Shown: positions 20,702-30,675, counted from the stretch's first letter. The stretch is 45,289 nt of DNA from Nemertoderma westbladi (GCA_032718475.1 JAUCBJ010006804.1:1-45289), one strand, 5' to 3'. Notes: generated by a model from the sequence alone, not told the origin. Made by a program: numbers and translations.

Positions 20702-22144
20702 TTAAATATCACAAACCTCGCCGGAGTACACGAAATATAACGAATCCACGTTATTGGGTATGTCTGGTTGGTTGTGTCTGTAGATCCACTTTCCAGATAC
20801 ATCTATCGACGCCACTGCCACCCAATTGTGGCGAGCAAACTCAGATAAAATATGACACAACAGAGACCTCACAAACTCACTGATGCCTCCGCAGTAACAA
20901 AGGAACGACCATGGGGAGTCCTTCAACTTAAACTCATAAGAATCTCCGTATTTCCTTTGGCTTTGGATGCCGGGGGTCCATCTTTCGGTCAGGGTAGATA
21001 TAAGGACGTTATTCATCTTCTCTGGGGCGTCTATCAGACGCATCCTATCGCCCTTGTTAAGGCTTAGGCACATGAATGGCTTCTTGGAGGCATCACCTTT
21101 CTTAAATATCATAAAAGATTTGTTGTTCACTTTTCTTGTAATATTAATAGTATGAAGGAGACTAAACCCCTTTTCTTGTAAATTCTGTAAAAGAATAGTT
21201 ATAATTTTTCTTGAGAAAACCGCATCTTTTCCATTCGCTGTCCACGGATTTCCTTTCATTTTGATCTCATAACTATTGTAGTTTATCTTCTCCTTCATGA
21301 TTCCTTTGGGCCAACCGCGTATAATACTGTCTTTGACGACAGGAATCACCCTCTCTGGCACCCCCATCAACCGCATGCGATCTTGGCGGTTCAAAGATAT
21401 CACGAACATCTCCCCGATATCGCGCTCGTAATTAAATTCAGGATCCCGACGAAAAAAGAAACTATCCGTCGTACACTTTATGTTGGTCGGCGTGTACAGA
21501 GCCCATCCCATCTTACCAAACCGCTGAATTAGATCCATTATAAGAAATCGGACGTCAGTAGATTGTTTGTAGCTTTTGTTTATCCACGGATAACCTTTCA
21601 ACTTCAAGACATACTCTCCCGAACCCCCTACCCACTCCTTCTGTATCCCTTTGCTCCAGACTTTTTGCAGACATTCTTGTACGACAGGTACTGCGGTTTC
21701 CGGTGTGTTAATTAACCGTATCTTGTCGCCTCCGCTGGTGGCCAAGCAACACAATTCCCACGTCATGGATTCTGTTGCAACTCGCCGCTTGAAGAACCAG
21801 CTACTCTGCACGTTGTAACGGTGTAACGAGCTGGAAAGTGTGAGTTCCCAGCCCAGATTCCACATTTCGTAAAGAATTCGGCACGCTAATTGTCTGACAC
21901 GGACAGGAACCTGCGACCCGATGTTTCCGAAGCCTAAAGGAAACTTAGTAAGAGCAAAACTATGGCAACCGAGATGATTGCGCTCGTTTCGTAAGCCGAG
22001 CTTCCATGTCGAGTCTATTGCGTTTCTAACAGCGGAGATCTCGGCTGCGCCACAATTTATTAGATTGATTAAGAACGGATGTCTGAACTCAATGCACATG
22101 TAACCCAGAGAAGGACATTGAGGCACCGAATACTCCGCACCCAT
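20702..22144 (-). CDS. Repeat protein with a predicted N-myristoylation site (480 aa or more)
   Basis: The ATG at 22142-22144 starts a 480-codon frame with no frameshift. Residues 1-6 are MGAEYS, which fits the N-myristoyltransferase signal (Gly2, small residue at 6), so membrane attachment is likely. The body is about four repeats of 110 residues, the first a half unit. Each repeat has a helix-rich segment with GW, a SFFFRRDP or SFMIFKKGD-like strand, and ISLNRQDRMRLMGVPE or SLNKGDRMRLIDAPE. A KGIMKE or PGIQSQ turn follows, ending in YEIKMKGNPW or YEFKLKDSPW. The last repeat breaks off after YFVYSGE, exactly where GAG is followed by GTTTGT, a plausible weak donor. The true protein may therefore continue in further exons. 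I recall similar uncharacterised animal proteins but cannot name a function. Codon use and an intact frame point to a host gene. Confidence 0.75.
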   Translation of the reverse strand: MGAEYSVPQCPSLGYMCIEFRHPFLINLINCGAAEISAVRNAIDSTWKLGLRNERNHLGCHSFALTKFPLGFGNIGSQVPVRVRQLACRILYEMWNLGWELTLSSSLHRYNVQSSWFFKRRVATESMTWELCCLATSGGDKIRLINTPETAVPVVQECLQKVWSKGIQKEWVGGSGEYVLKLKGYPWINKSYKQSTDVRFLIMDLIQRFGKMGWALYTPTNIKCTTDSFFFRRDPEFNYERDIGEMFVISLNRQDRMRLMGVPERVIPVVKDSIIRGWPKGIMKEKINYNSYEIKMKGNPWTANGKDAVFSRKIITILLQNLQEKGFSLLHTINITRKVNNKSFMIFKKGDASKKPFMCLSLNKGDRMRLIDAPEKMNNVLISTLTERWTPGIQSQRKYGDSYEFKLKDSPWSFLCYCGGISEFVRSLLCHILSEFARHNWVAVASIDVSGKWIYRHNQPDIPNNVDSLYFVYSGEVCDI

Positions 22145-22629
22145 TATTTTACCGTTGAAGGAATGTATAGTATCTACCTGCCATTAGACTAAAAATATAG
22201 AAACAAATGGTAGTTTAGGCGCTACCCAGTTAAAGTACACCCTAGTTAAAAGTTGGCATGGGGTGCGTATCTTACAACTTACTCATACTGTAGCACATTG
22301 TTGGATAGCATTCAGATTAATTTTTCAATATGATTTTCTATACTTAGCCTATCAAAGCAATCGGGAACATTTAGGTCAGACCGATGTTCCACTGGTAGGC
22401 CTAAGTGATAAGTCGTGAATCATAAGTCGTTTTCAGATTTTTTCGGAGTCCACATGTCACAATTACAGCTCCAATGCTCCACTGGTCAAACATAAGTCAT
22501 TTGTTAAAAAATATATGATATGTCTCACATTTATTACATATTTCTACCCAAAGTAACCAATCACACGCTTCCCCCTCTAGCCTGTCATAAGTCAGTAATT
22601 ATAAAATAAATTTTATTGGGCATAGCTTT
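22145..22629. other. Upstream region of the repeat-protein gene
   Basis: No other gene is seen. A short degenerate duplication (CCACTGGT followed by CATAAGTC or similar) appears near 22387-22440 and 22477-22500, with another CATAAGTC near 22590. The promoter of the minus-strand gene should lie in the lower part of this stretch, but no clear TATA box or initiator was identified. Confidence 0.35.
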
Positions 22630-22755
22630 GCAAAGTCGACAATGATGTCCAGGTGGGATCGAACTGGTGACCTCCGGGTTCCAACCCGGAATCCTTTGGT
22701 GACATGGTCTAAAGTTTCGCAATCAATTTTTGCAGTCCCTACTAAGCTATTATCA
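22630..22755 (-). repeat. tRNA-related sequence with box A and box B
   Basis: The minus strand shows TAGCTTAGTAGG, a good box A, and about 75 bases later CAGTTCGATCCC, a good box B. Between them TCCGGGTTGGAACCCGGA forms a perfect 8-bp stem. The spacing is longer than in an ordinary tRNA and the acceptor arms do not pair. A tRNA-derived SINE or a tRNA pseudogene is likely. Confidence 0.45.
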
Positions 22756-23282
22756 TAGCTCTATGCGCTTGCAATATGTAAGCTACTTTATTCTAACTTA
22801 AAACGAATTAACTTTTCTGACAACATATTGCAACGCATTTAGACTATGTTCTGATGATAACACTCCAAGGAACCTGAGAATTAAATTACCCTTTGATATA
22901 AGTTGGAAATATTAGGCCCAGAAGCAGTGAAGTATACCCTTTCACTCAATAACAGTTAATGTTGCAGTTACTTCCAGATGGTCGATTAGTTTGCTGCCTT
23001 CGGTTTTCCCCGGTATATTATATGTTGCGAAGTCCCATAGAGACAAAATGAATTTTAGTTAAGAGAGATATTAATTGTTACTGAGAGGGAGTTTCAAACT
23101 CTAGTAAAAACAGATGGATAAATCTGCGATTAGACCGCGTGTTTGCGCCCTTTGTGCAGCACGAGGGACAGAAATTCCGTACTCACATACATGTAGTATT
23201 GCCACACCCAGCATGACCTTGCAAGAACGACTGATTAACCTACGTGCATATAATCTTGTTCTATGGCAGCCAGCCGTCCAGT
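22756..23282. other. Gene-free stretch
   Basis: No gene, RNA or clear repeat was recognised. A minus-strand frame (23101-23307) overlaps the start of the next minisatellite and has no family signature. Confidence 0.4.
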
Positions 23283-23938
23283 GAGAGAAACCGTCGGCCA
23301 GAGTCACACTCCTGTAACGTCTGTGCGAGAGAAAGCTTGGGCCAGATTCTCACTCCTGTAACGTCTGTGCGAGAGAAAGCTTGGGCCAGATTCTCACTCC
23401 TGTAACGTCTGTGCGAGAGAAAGCTTTGGCTAGATTCACACTCCTGTAACGTCTGTGCGAGAGAAAGCTTGGGCCAGATTCTCACTCCTGTAATGTCTAT
23501 GCAAGAGAAGGCTTGGGCCAGATTCTCACTCCTGTAACGTCTGTGCGAGAGAAAGCTTGGGCCAGATTCTCACTCCTGTAACGTCTGTGCAAGAGAAAGC
23601 TTGGGCCAGATTCTCACTCCTGTAACGTCTGTGCGAGAGAAAGCTTGGGCCAGATTCTCACTCCTGTAACGTCTGTGCGAGAGCAAGCGTGGGCCAGATT
23701 TACACTCCTGTAACGTCTGTGCGAGAGAAAGCTTGGGCAAGATTCTCACTCCTGTAACGTCTGTGCGAGAGAAAGCTTGGGCCAGATTCTCACTCCTGTA
23801 ACGTCTGTGCGAGAGAAAGCTTGGGCTAGATTCTCACTCCTGTAACGTCTGTGCGAGAGAAAGCTTGGGCCAGATTCTCACTCCTGTAACGTCTGTGCGA
23901 GAGAAAGCTTGGGCCAGATTCTCACTCCTGTAACGTCC
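23283..23938. repeat. Minisatellite of 44-bp units, about 15 copies
   Basis: Each unit contains CTGTAACGTCTGTGCGAGAG, then AAGCTTGGGCCAGATTCTCA. Most units are nearly identical. Scattered single-base variants occur, and the first unit is the most diverged. Almost every unit carries a HindIII site (AAGCTT). Minus-strand frames that cross a few units are by-products. Confidence 0.95.
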
Positions 23939-24366
23939 GTTGAAATACACCCACCCATCTTGATAAATGCAGATGGATTGGTCGAGCGAGTTCAGATACT
24001 GTTGGGGATTTACTGCTGGCTAAGTGGGCGGCTGCCAATGTTTTATGCACGAAAAAACTACCTCATTAACCATTTACTTTTAATCTAGCATTTTATAAGA
24101 TTTATACGATTTATACAGTACGAGGCGTTTTAAAATCCGAGCGTCTGCGAGGTAACAAGTAATCTTATTAAACGCTAGATTATGATTTGGAGTACGAAAT
24201 ATTTAAAAGAAATTAGTAATTAAATTAAATTAATTCCAAATCCGTTCAGTGTGGTTCTTTTTAGCGTTGCTCATATGTGCGAATAATCCTGTTAGCTCCG
24301 GCGTCGCCCAACCCCACATCCGGTAACCTGGTGACCGATTCATGCAACTTATTTATCCCCTCCCAC
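23939..24366. other. Unique spacer between two minisatellites
   Basis: This 428-bp AT-rich stretch shows no gene, RNA or transposon end. Confidence 0.45.
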
Positions 24367-25405
24367 CCAGTGAATCAATTATTTACTTCAATCAATCAGT
24401 CAATCAATTAATTAATTAATCAATCAATTATTTACTTCAATCAGTCAATCAATTAATTAATTAATCAATCAATTATTTACTTCAATCAGTCAATCAATTA
24501 ATTAATTAATCAATCAATTATTTACTTCAATCAGTCAATCAATTAATTAATTAATCAATCAATTATTTACTTCAATCAATCAATCAATTAATTAATTAAT
24601 CAATCAATTATTTACTTCAATCAGTCAATTAATTAATTAATTAATCAATCAATTATTTACTTCAATCAGTCAATCAATTAATTAATTAATCAATCAATTA
24701 TTTACTTCAATCAGTCAATCAATTAATTAATTAATCAATCAATTATTTACTTCAATCAGTCAATTAATTAATTAATTAATCAATCAATTATTTACTTCAA
24801 TCAGTCAATCAATTAATTAATTAATCAATCAATTATTTACTTCAATCAGTCAATCAATTAATTAATTAATCAATCAATTATTTACTTCAATCAGTCAATC
24901 AATTAATTAATTAATCAATCAATTATTTACTTCAATCAGTCAATCAATTAATTAATTAATCAATCAATTATTTACTTCAATCAGTCAATCAATTAATTAA
25001 TTAATCAATCAATTATTTACTTCAATCAGTCAATCAATTAATTAATTAATCAATCAATTATTTACTTCAATCAGTCAATCAATTAATTAATTAATCAATC
25101 AATTATTTACTTCAATCAGTCAATCAATTAATTAATTAATCAATCAATTATTTACTTCAATCAGTCAATCAATTAATTAATTAATCAATCAATTATTTAC
25201 TTCAATCAGTCAATCAATTAATTAATTAATCAATCAATTATTTACTTCAATCAGTCAATCAATTAATTAATTAATCAATCAATTATTTACTTCAATCAGT
25301 CAATCAATTAATTAATTAATCAATCAATTATTTACTTTAATCAGTCAATCAATTAATTAATTAATCAATCAATTATTTACTTTAATCAGTCAATCAATTA
25401 ATTAG
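24367..25405. repeat. AT-rich minisatellite of 45-bp units, about 23 copies
   Basis: Each unit reads ATTATTTACTTCAATCAGTC followed by a run of AATTAATTAA and ATCAATCA words. The period is exactly 45 bp over about 1 kb, with very few changes, mainly CAGTCAATC to CAATCAATC or CAGTCAATT. The high homogeneity suggests recent amplification. Stop codons in every frame rule out coding. Confidence 0.95.
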
Positions 25406-26570
25406 TTACTTATTTTTCCTCTCCTACTCGAATAAAACTTGGTTTCCGTTAATTGAAGATTCCAAACTCTTACGGCGGTAAACTTGATAATCTTCTTGTT
25501 CAGCAATCCGTCATCCGGTGGTATTCCTAGTCCCGTCGCACCGTTGGTTAGTTGTTTACTGCGGTATGTTATCTGCTATAGTCACTCATCTCCCGAGAAG
25601 AGAAACCAACTGATCTTATTCTATTCCGCTTATGCGACGATAAAGAATGAACGCCAGTTGTGAACCCGATTTGTGTTGGGAGCTATTTCCTCATCGACCA
25701 TCTCTGTTGTCTCTCTAGCTGATCTACTTGTCTTAAAAAGTTATACTTTTTAAACACCCTTTCCTTCCCAGAGTAACATAATTTAACATTTATCATACTT
25801 TTTTCAATTTTCTAATAAAATTTATTTATTATATTTTATTACTGTGGACAAAAATAATATGTTGGCTAATTTCAATAAAATGGACTTTAAAAAACTATTA
25901 TAATACAGTATGAAGTCGCAGTCAAATGGGACCCACAAGTCGCAGTCTCTGATACGACCCACAAAATAAATTATTGTTCTTAAATTATCCAGAATTAAAT
26001 AACTTATATCATAAAACTTCAGATTATATAAAAGTGCTACAAACAGGCCAAATATTAATTACAGTTCAAAGTACAATAGTTAAGTATTCCAATTATAAAG
26101 ATAATTAAATGCAGAATTTGCTGCTGATAATGTGATTATATTATATATTATTCACTGCAACCCTGCAAGAAGTCAAAGACAACTTAGAAAGGGAATCCTG
26201 TAATGTATACCGTGGGAAAACGGAAAAACAACCACGGTATCCTGATAACAAATAAGGGGGGGGGGGGGGGGGGGGATTTCAGTGCAATTAAAATTAATCT
26301 CTCTTGAGGGGGAATATCGTAATAAACAGCTGATTACTCACAAAAGTCAAACTGTAATCTGTTCTATTGACTCTCATTTATTGTTTTGGTTAGAATAACG
26401 TGCCCACCGTACCCTGCTCCTATCCCTTAATGGATAATTTAACATTGGGGAGTCAATATAAATTTTTTATTCGAATATCAAGTTGTCTCTCCATAAATAA
26501 ATATATTACACTATATCATAACAATATTGCCCGCTACTACTGTATTTGTACCATTTGTTTAACATATTTA
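25406..26570. other. Gene-free stretch with a G20 tract
   Basis: No gene is recognised. Twenty G lie at 26256-26275, followed by GATTTCAGTGC. The rest is AT-rich unique sequence. Confidence 0.45.
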
Positions 26571-26719
26571 AGGCCCCCCTCACACGGAGCAACTTGTTTC
26601 TGCAACTTGTTTCTGAAACTTGTTGCTGGACCCCCTCACACACAGAAACTTGTTGCTGCAACTTGTTTCCGAAACTTGTTTCTGTGTGTGAGGACTCCAG
26701 CAACAAGTTTCTGCAACTT
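26571..26719. repeat. Left part of a CAACTTGTTTC-type repeat, interrupted by a LINE
   Basis: The sequence is a series of GCAACTTGTTTCTG-like words with CCTCACACACAGAAAC and its inverted form GTTTCTGTGTGTGAGG, so it can fold. The same words resume at 30470. The RTE-like LINE therefore sits inside this repeat, whose class is unknown. Confidence 0.7.
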
Positions 26720-29700
26720 TTGGTCAGGTCAGGTATTCTAGGTCATTGATCAAGAAAACTTGCCACCTCCATGCAGCATAAAGGAGGTGCCACCTGTAGC
26801 TGCATAGACCCCTTTTACTAGGGCAAATCTGGTCCTGTAACTAGGACCCCCTTCGTTCTGGGATAAGGACGCCCTTGGTCCTGGATTAAGGACCCATATA
26901 CTTGGCTGCAGGGGTATATGGCCTGATCAGGCAGATGGTGATCTACCAATGGCTGGTCAGGAGTAGAGTGTTCTCATGTCCACTCTGAGAGCACTTCACT
27001 GCGACCTGCACCTGGCAGCAAGGGTACAGGGCATGACCCAGCAGATGAGCTGCAACAGCCAATGGTGGGTCATGTGCGCCAGAATAGATAAGGGTGATGG
27101 GCCTCATATCTGACTCCATTGCGACACCCACCCTGTGGAATGGCAAACCAGGGTGTGGTATTTGCCCCGAGAGCTGACTCGGCAAAAAAGCACCCCCCAA
27201 CCCCCACTATGGATTACATTAGCAATGCGGAGGTCCGGCCACTAGAGGCCAGTGGAATTACCGGACACAATCGGCCTCACAGGCGTCAGTTAACTCCTGA
27301 CCGGCTGCCTGTCTCACCCCCTACTGGAGAGAGAGCAGTCAACAATTCTTTGAGTCCCTTTCCTGATGACCTTTCTGGCCCAAACCCTGGGTCACCAGGG
27401 AGGCCAGATTGTGATGGGGAGAGGGATTCTGGAGTTGGAGGCTACTCTCATGTTCCACCCCGACCAACAAAGCCATTGGTGAATCTGAGGCAAGTCACTA
27501 GACTAGCCTCAGTAAACACCCTAACACTCGGGTCTCCAATGCGACAAGGTGAGCTGACTGCCTTGGCAGATAAGCTTTCTCTTAGCGCAGTGGGTGTTCA
27601 AGAGCACCGAATGCAGACTGGACAGACTGATGAGGTTCTGATTAAGGACATGGGGGGCGGTTGGCGACTCGCCCTCGCATCAGCAGATGATAGTGGCAAT
27701 GGTGGAATTGGTCTATTGATGAATCCAACTGCACATGCAGCATTGGACAAAATAGACCAAATCTCTAACCGCATCATCCGTTGCCACTTCTCATGTTCTG
27801 GAAGACTGGCTAAGAAGTTTCCTAAGGTGGTTCTGATTGTGTGCTACTCTCCAACTAGTGTTGCCCCTGTAGAGGAGGTGGAAAATTTCTACCACAATCT
27901 ACAAGCAGCTACTGATGGAGTGGATCAGCATGCATTCTTAACATTCCTGGGAGACTTTAATGCAAGTCTGCATCAATCACCTACATCGCCCTGGGTCTAT
28001 AGCAATAGTGTTAACCGAAATTCTGTCCATCTTCAGGATTTTATCTCTGGAAATGGATTGTTTTCGGCTGGAACCCAGTTCAAGAAGCGAACTGGAAAGC
28101 TATGGACTCATAGTGGACCCAGTGGTCACAAGTCCCAGATAGACCATATTCTGTTTCGTAGGAAATACAGGAGCTCTATACAAGACTGTAATGCATTTAC
28201 ACTTCGACCCTTCTCCAGTGATCACCGCCTTATTGTGGCCAAGGTAAGACTTAGTCTGCGTGCTAGCAGAACAACGAAATCTGCCTTGCCGCGGCATGAC
28301 TGGTCCTCTCTGTTGCAACAGCCAAGTGTGAGATCCAGCTTCACACTACAGCTGAGCAACAGGTATGAGGCTCTTGCCTCTGAGGCGGCAGATCACTGTG
28401 AGGGCTATACTGCCTTTACAGAAGCAGTTAAGTTAGCAGCTGCAGAAACAGTTCCTGTATACCCTCGAAACAGGAAAAGGGCCCCCTGGACTGACAACAA
28501 AATTCAAAAGTGCCGAAATGACCTTCATAAGGCGCAGAAAGAGTCCCGACTCAAACAGACTACAGCGGCCAAGAATGCAGTTAAGGCTGCATCTAGGTCC
28601 CTGAACAGGCAGTACTCTGTTAATCTACAGGAGCTAATAAACCAACAGGTTGATGCCATCAATGATGCTGACGACAGCAGGCAATCATCCCAGGCATGGA
28701 AATCGATCAATCTGCTTACTGGGCGGAAAAGCCAACCAACCACCAAGGTTAAGGCAGAATCACCAGCCGATCGCCTCAATGGTTGGAAAGCCCAGTTTGA
28801 AAAACTCCTCAATAATAACAGGGTATTGCCTGATAACTTTATAGAAGTAAAGGTGTCTGAGTCTGTACTCCCAGATATTCCCATTGGCGATATCTCCTTT
28901 GCAGAAGTGAAGGCTGCTGCAAAGAGCATTAAGACCAATCGTGCCAGTGGAGTAGATGGTGTTCCCCCTGAGGTCTTTAAAATACCTGAGTGTTTAAAGC
29001 TCATCTATCCCATCATAGTAGACATGTACCGTACAACAAGAGTCCCACAAGAAATGAAAACAAATAAGTTGGTGCCAGTTCCCAAGAAGGGCAACCTAAC
29101 ACTCTATGGTTCTTTTCGGGGAATCTCATTGATCTCAATTGCTGCAAAGCTATACAATAGGATTCTATTAAATCGCATCAGGGATCCCATTGAGAGACTG
29201 CTCCGTGGAAATCAGAATGGGTTCCGTAAAGGTCGTGGGACCATGGAGCCCATTTTGGCACTTAGAAGGATAATTGAAGAATTATCAAAAAAGAAAGACA
29301 GGCATCTGGCTGTTATCTTTGTTGACTTCTTCAAGGCCTTTGATTCAGTCTCTCGCTCACGTATGTTCAGCATACTTTCATTATATGGGATTCCTGATGA
29401 AATTATTGCAGCAATCAGATCAGTATACGATGGTTCGACAACATTTGTGTCTACTGTTGACGGTGACACAGAACCATTCGAAGTGTTATGGGGCGTCCTC
29501 CAAGGAGACACACTTGCACCATTCTTATTCATTATTGTGGTTGACTATGTTCTACGCATGTCCTTAGATCATCATAATGATGATGGGGTGATGATAACTC
29601 CACCTACTGGCTCCAGAAGTCGAGGAAATCCTGCCAAGTACCTAACTGATCTAGACTTTGCTGATGACTTAGGAGTACTCTCAGAATCATTAGAGGGAGC

Positions 29701-30469
29701 CCAACGGCTCCTCAGCTCATTAGAACATGCTGCTTCTAATGTTGGTCTTTTTATTAACTCCAGAAAGACCAAAATTCTGACAGTTAACTTTGAAAGTCCT
29801 CAGCAAGTCTCTGATCGGATGAGCATAAGCTCAAAGGATGGTATGCTTGAGCATGTCGACGACTTCTGTTACCTGGGATCATGGATCCGGAAGTCAGGTG
29901 AGGACCTTCGAATACGTAAGGGAAAGGCATGGGCAGCCTTGAATAGGCTTTCCAGGATTTGGAAGTCACCGAGAATTAATCGGAAACTTAAGGTCCGATT
30001 ATTTAGAGCAGCAGTAGTTCCAGTACTCCTCTACGGGAGTCCATGCTGGGCTCTAACTGCTGAGGACACCAAATCTCTGGATGGCACATTCACAAGAATG
30101 CTACGCCGGGTTCATTGTGTCAAGTACAATGCACACATCTCCAACCAGACACTATATAACATTGGAGGTGTCTCATTGGTTCCCCCAAGCTTGACACTAG
30201 AACAAAATCGCCTCCGCTTTGCAGGACATTGCTTTCGCCGTGAGGACCAGCCAGTGCATAATCTTGTACTTTGGCAGCCTCATGGAGTGAATAAGCATGG
30301 TGGACAGCCCATGACTTTCTTGAGACGCATCTTAAAGGACACTGGTCTTAAAGATGCGGATGATCTAGCAAATGTCATGGGTGATAGGGAGTTGTGGCGG
30401 TGCAATTTTGTTGACAAGCCGGCACAGCATTCTTAAAAATGCAGCTGCAATGCAGCATGCCGATCCTAG
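26720..30469 (+). mobile_element. Full-length-looking RTE-like LINE, 3.75 kb
   Basis: Flanking direct repeats TTCTGCAACTT occur at 26709-26719 and 30470-30480. The host repeat is itself rich in this word, so the duplication is likely but not certain. The 5' leader of about 420 bp contains a degenerate direct repeat of about 110 bp (from 26904 and from 27014, sharing words such as CAGCAGATG and CCAATGG). The 3' untranslated part is only 33 bp and ends ATGCAGCATGCCGATCCTAG, with no poly-A. The same end closes the truncated copy at 33561-34208. Confidence 0.8.
27140..30436 (+). CDS. Endonuclease-reverse transcriptase polyprotein of an RTE-like LINE (1098 aa)
   Basis: The start is taken at the first ATG, 27140. 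Residues 1-110 are a Pro-rich leader without a known domain. The endonuclease (exonuclease-endonuclease-phosphatase fold) follows, with VNTLTLG, GVQEHRM (catalytic Glu), FLGDFNASL (Asp, Asn), SQIDHILFRR and FSSDHRLIV (His). A linker leads to the reverse transcriptase: GFRKGRGTMEP, FVDFFKAFDSV (first Asp), GVLQGDTLAPFLF and LDFADDLGVL (catalytic Asp pair). The C-terminal region has CYLGSWIRKS, LLYGSPCWALT and RLRFAGHCFRRED. There is no RNase H. All catalytic residues I can check are present and the frame is unbroken, so the element may be competent or recently so. It nicks target DNA and primes cDNA synthesis there. Confidence 0.9.
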   Translation: MANQGVVFAPRADSAKKHPPTPTMDYISNAEVRPLEASGITGHNRPHRRQLTPDRLPVSPPTGERAVNNSLSPFPDDLSGPNPGSPGRPDCDGERDSGVGGYSHVPPRPTKPLVNLRQVTRLASVNTLTLGSPMRQGELTALADKLSLSAVGVQEHRMQTGQTDEVLIKDMGGGWRLALASADDSGNGGIGLLMNPTAHAALDKIDQISNRIIRCHFSCSGRLAKKFPKVVLIVCYSPTSVAPVEEVENFYHNLQAATDGVDQHAFLTFLGDFNASLHQSPTSPWVYSNSVNRNSVHLQDFISGNGLFSAGTQFKKRTGKLWTHSGPSGHKSQIDHILFRRKYRSSIQDCNAFTLRPFSSDHRLIVAKVRLSLRASRTTKSALPRHDWSSLLQQPSVRSSFTLQLSNRYEALASEAADHCEGYTAFTEAVKLAAAETVPVYPRNRKRAPWTDNKIQKCRNDLHKAQKESRLKQTTAAKNAVKAASRSLNRQYSVNLQELINQQVDAINDADDSRQSSQAWKSINLLTGRKSQPTTKVKAESPADRLNGWKAQFEKLLNNNRVLPDNFIEVKVSESVLPDIPIGDISFAEVKAAAKSIKTNRASGVDGVPPEVFKIPECLKLIYPIIVDMYRTTRVPQEMKTNKLVPVPKKGNLTLYGSFRGISLISIAAKLYNRILLNRIRDPIERLLRGNQNGFRKGRGTMEPILALRRIIEELSKKKDRHLAVIFVDFFKAFDSVSRSRMFSILSLYGIPDEIIAAIRSVYDGSTTFVSTVDGDTEPFEVLWGVLQGDTLAPFLFIIVVDYVLRMSLDHHNDDGVMITPPTGSRSRGNPAKYLTDLDFADDLGVLSESLEGAQRLLSSLEHAASNVGLFINSRKTKILTVNFESPQQVSDRMSISSKDGMLEHVDDFCYLGSWIRKSGEDLRIRKGKAWAALNRLSRIWKSPRINRKLKVRLFRAAVVPVLLYGSPCWALTAEDTKSLDGTFTRMLRRVHCVKYNAHISNQTLYNIGGVSLVPPSLTLEQNRLRFAGHCFRREDQPVHNLVLWQPHGVNKHGGQPMTFLRRILKDTGLKDADDLANVMGDRELWRCNFVDKPAQHS

Positions 30470-30560
30470 TTCTGCAACTTGTTTCCGCAACTTATTTCTG
30501 TGTGTGAGGGGGTCCAGCAACAAGTTGCTGGAAGTTAGATTCCCAGCAACTTTTTGAAAA
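30470..30560. repeat. Right part of the CAACTTGTTTC-type repeat
   Basis: The words CAACTTGTTTCCGCAACTT, TTCTGTGTGTGAGGGGG and CCAGCAACAAG continue the repeat interrupted by the LINE at 26720-30469. Confidence 0.65.
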
Positions 30561-30646
30561 ACTTTTATTACATTCCATTTTGATACTAGCTAATATTAGA
30601 TAATTTGAGTGATGTTCATTTATAAAATTTCAATAAAAAGTCGACC

Positions 30647-30675
30647 GAAAAGTGAAATCCTGGTATTTTTCACAT
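30647..30675. repeat. Isolated end of the 9226-type foldback element
   Basis: This 29-bp stretch matches the reverse complement of 9225-9253 at 27 positions. A second arm was not found nearby, so it is probably a remnant of the same repeat family. Confidence 0.5.

Noticed and set aside
23261-23485. Minus-strand frame of 74 codons
   Set aside because: It is made of 44-bp minisatellite units with no independent sequence.
16738-25405. CRISPR-like array (regular repeats)
   Set aside because: The repeats are contiguous without unique spacers and lie in eukaryotic DNA with introns and LINEs.
28525-29004. 159-codon minus-strand frame inside the RTE-like LINE
   Set aside because: It lies wholly opposite the linker of the LINE ORF and has no domain. 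It is an antisense shadow.
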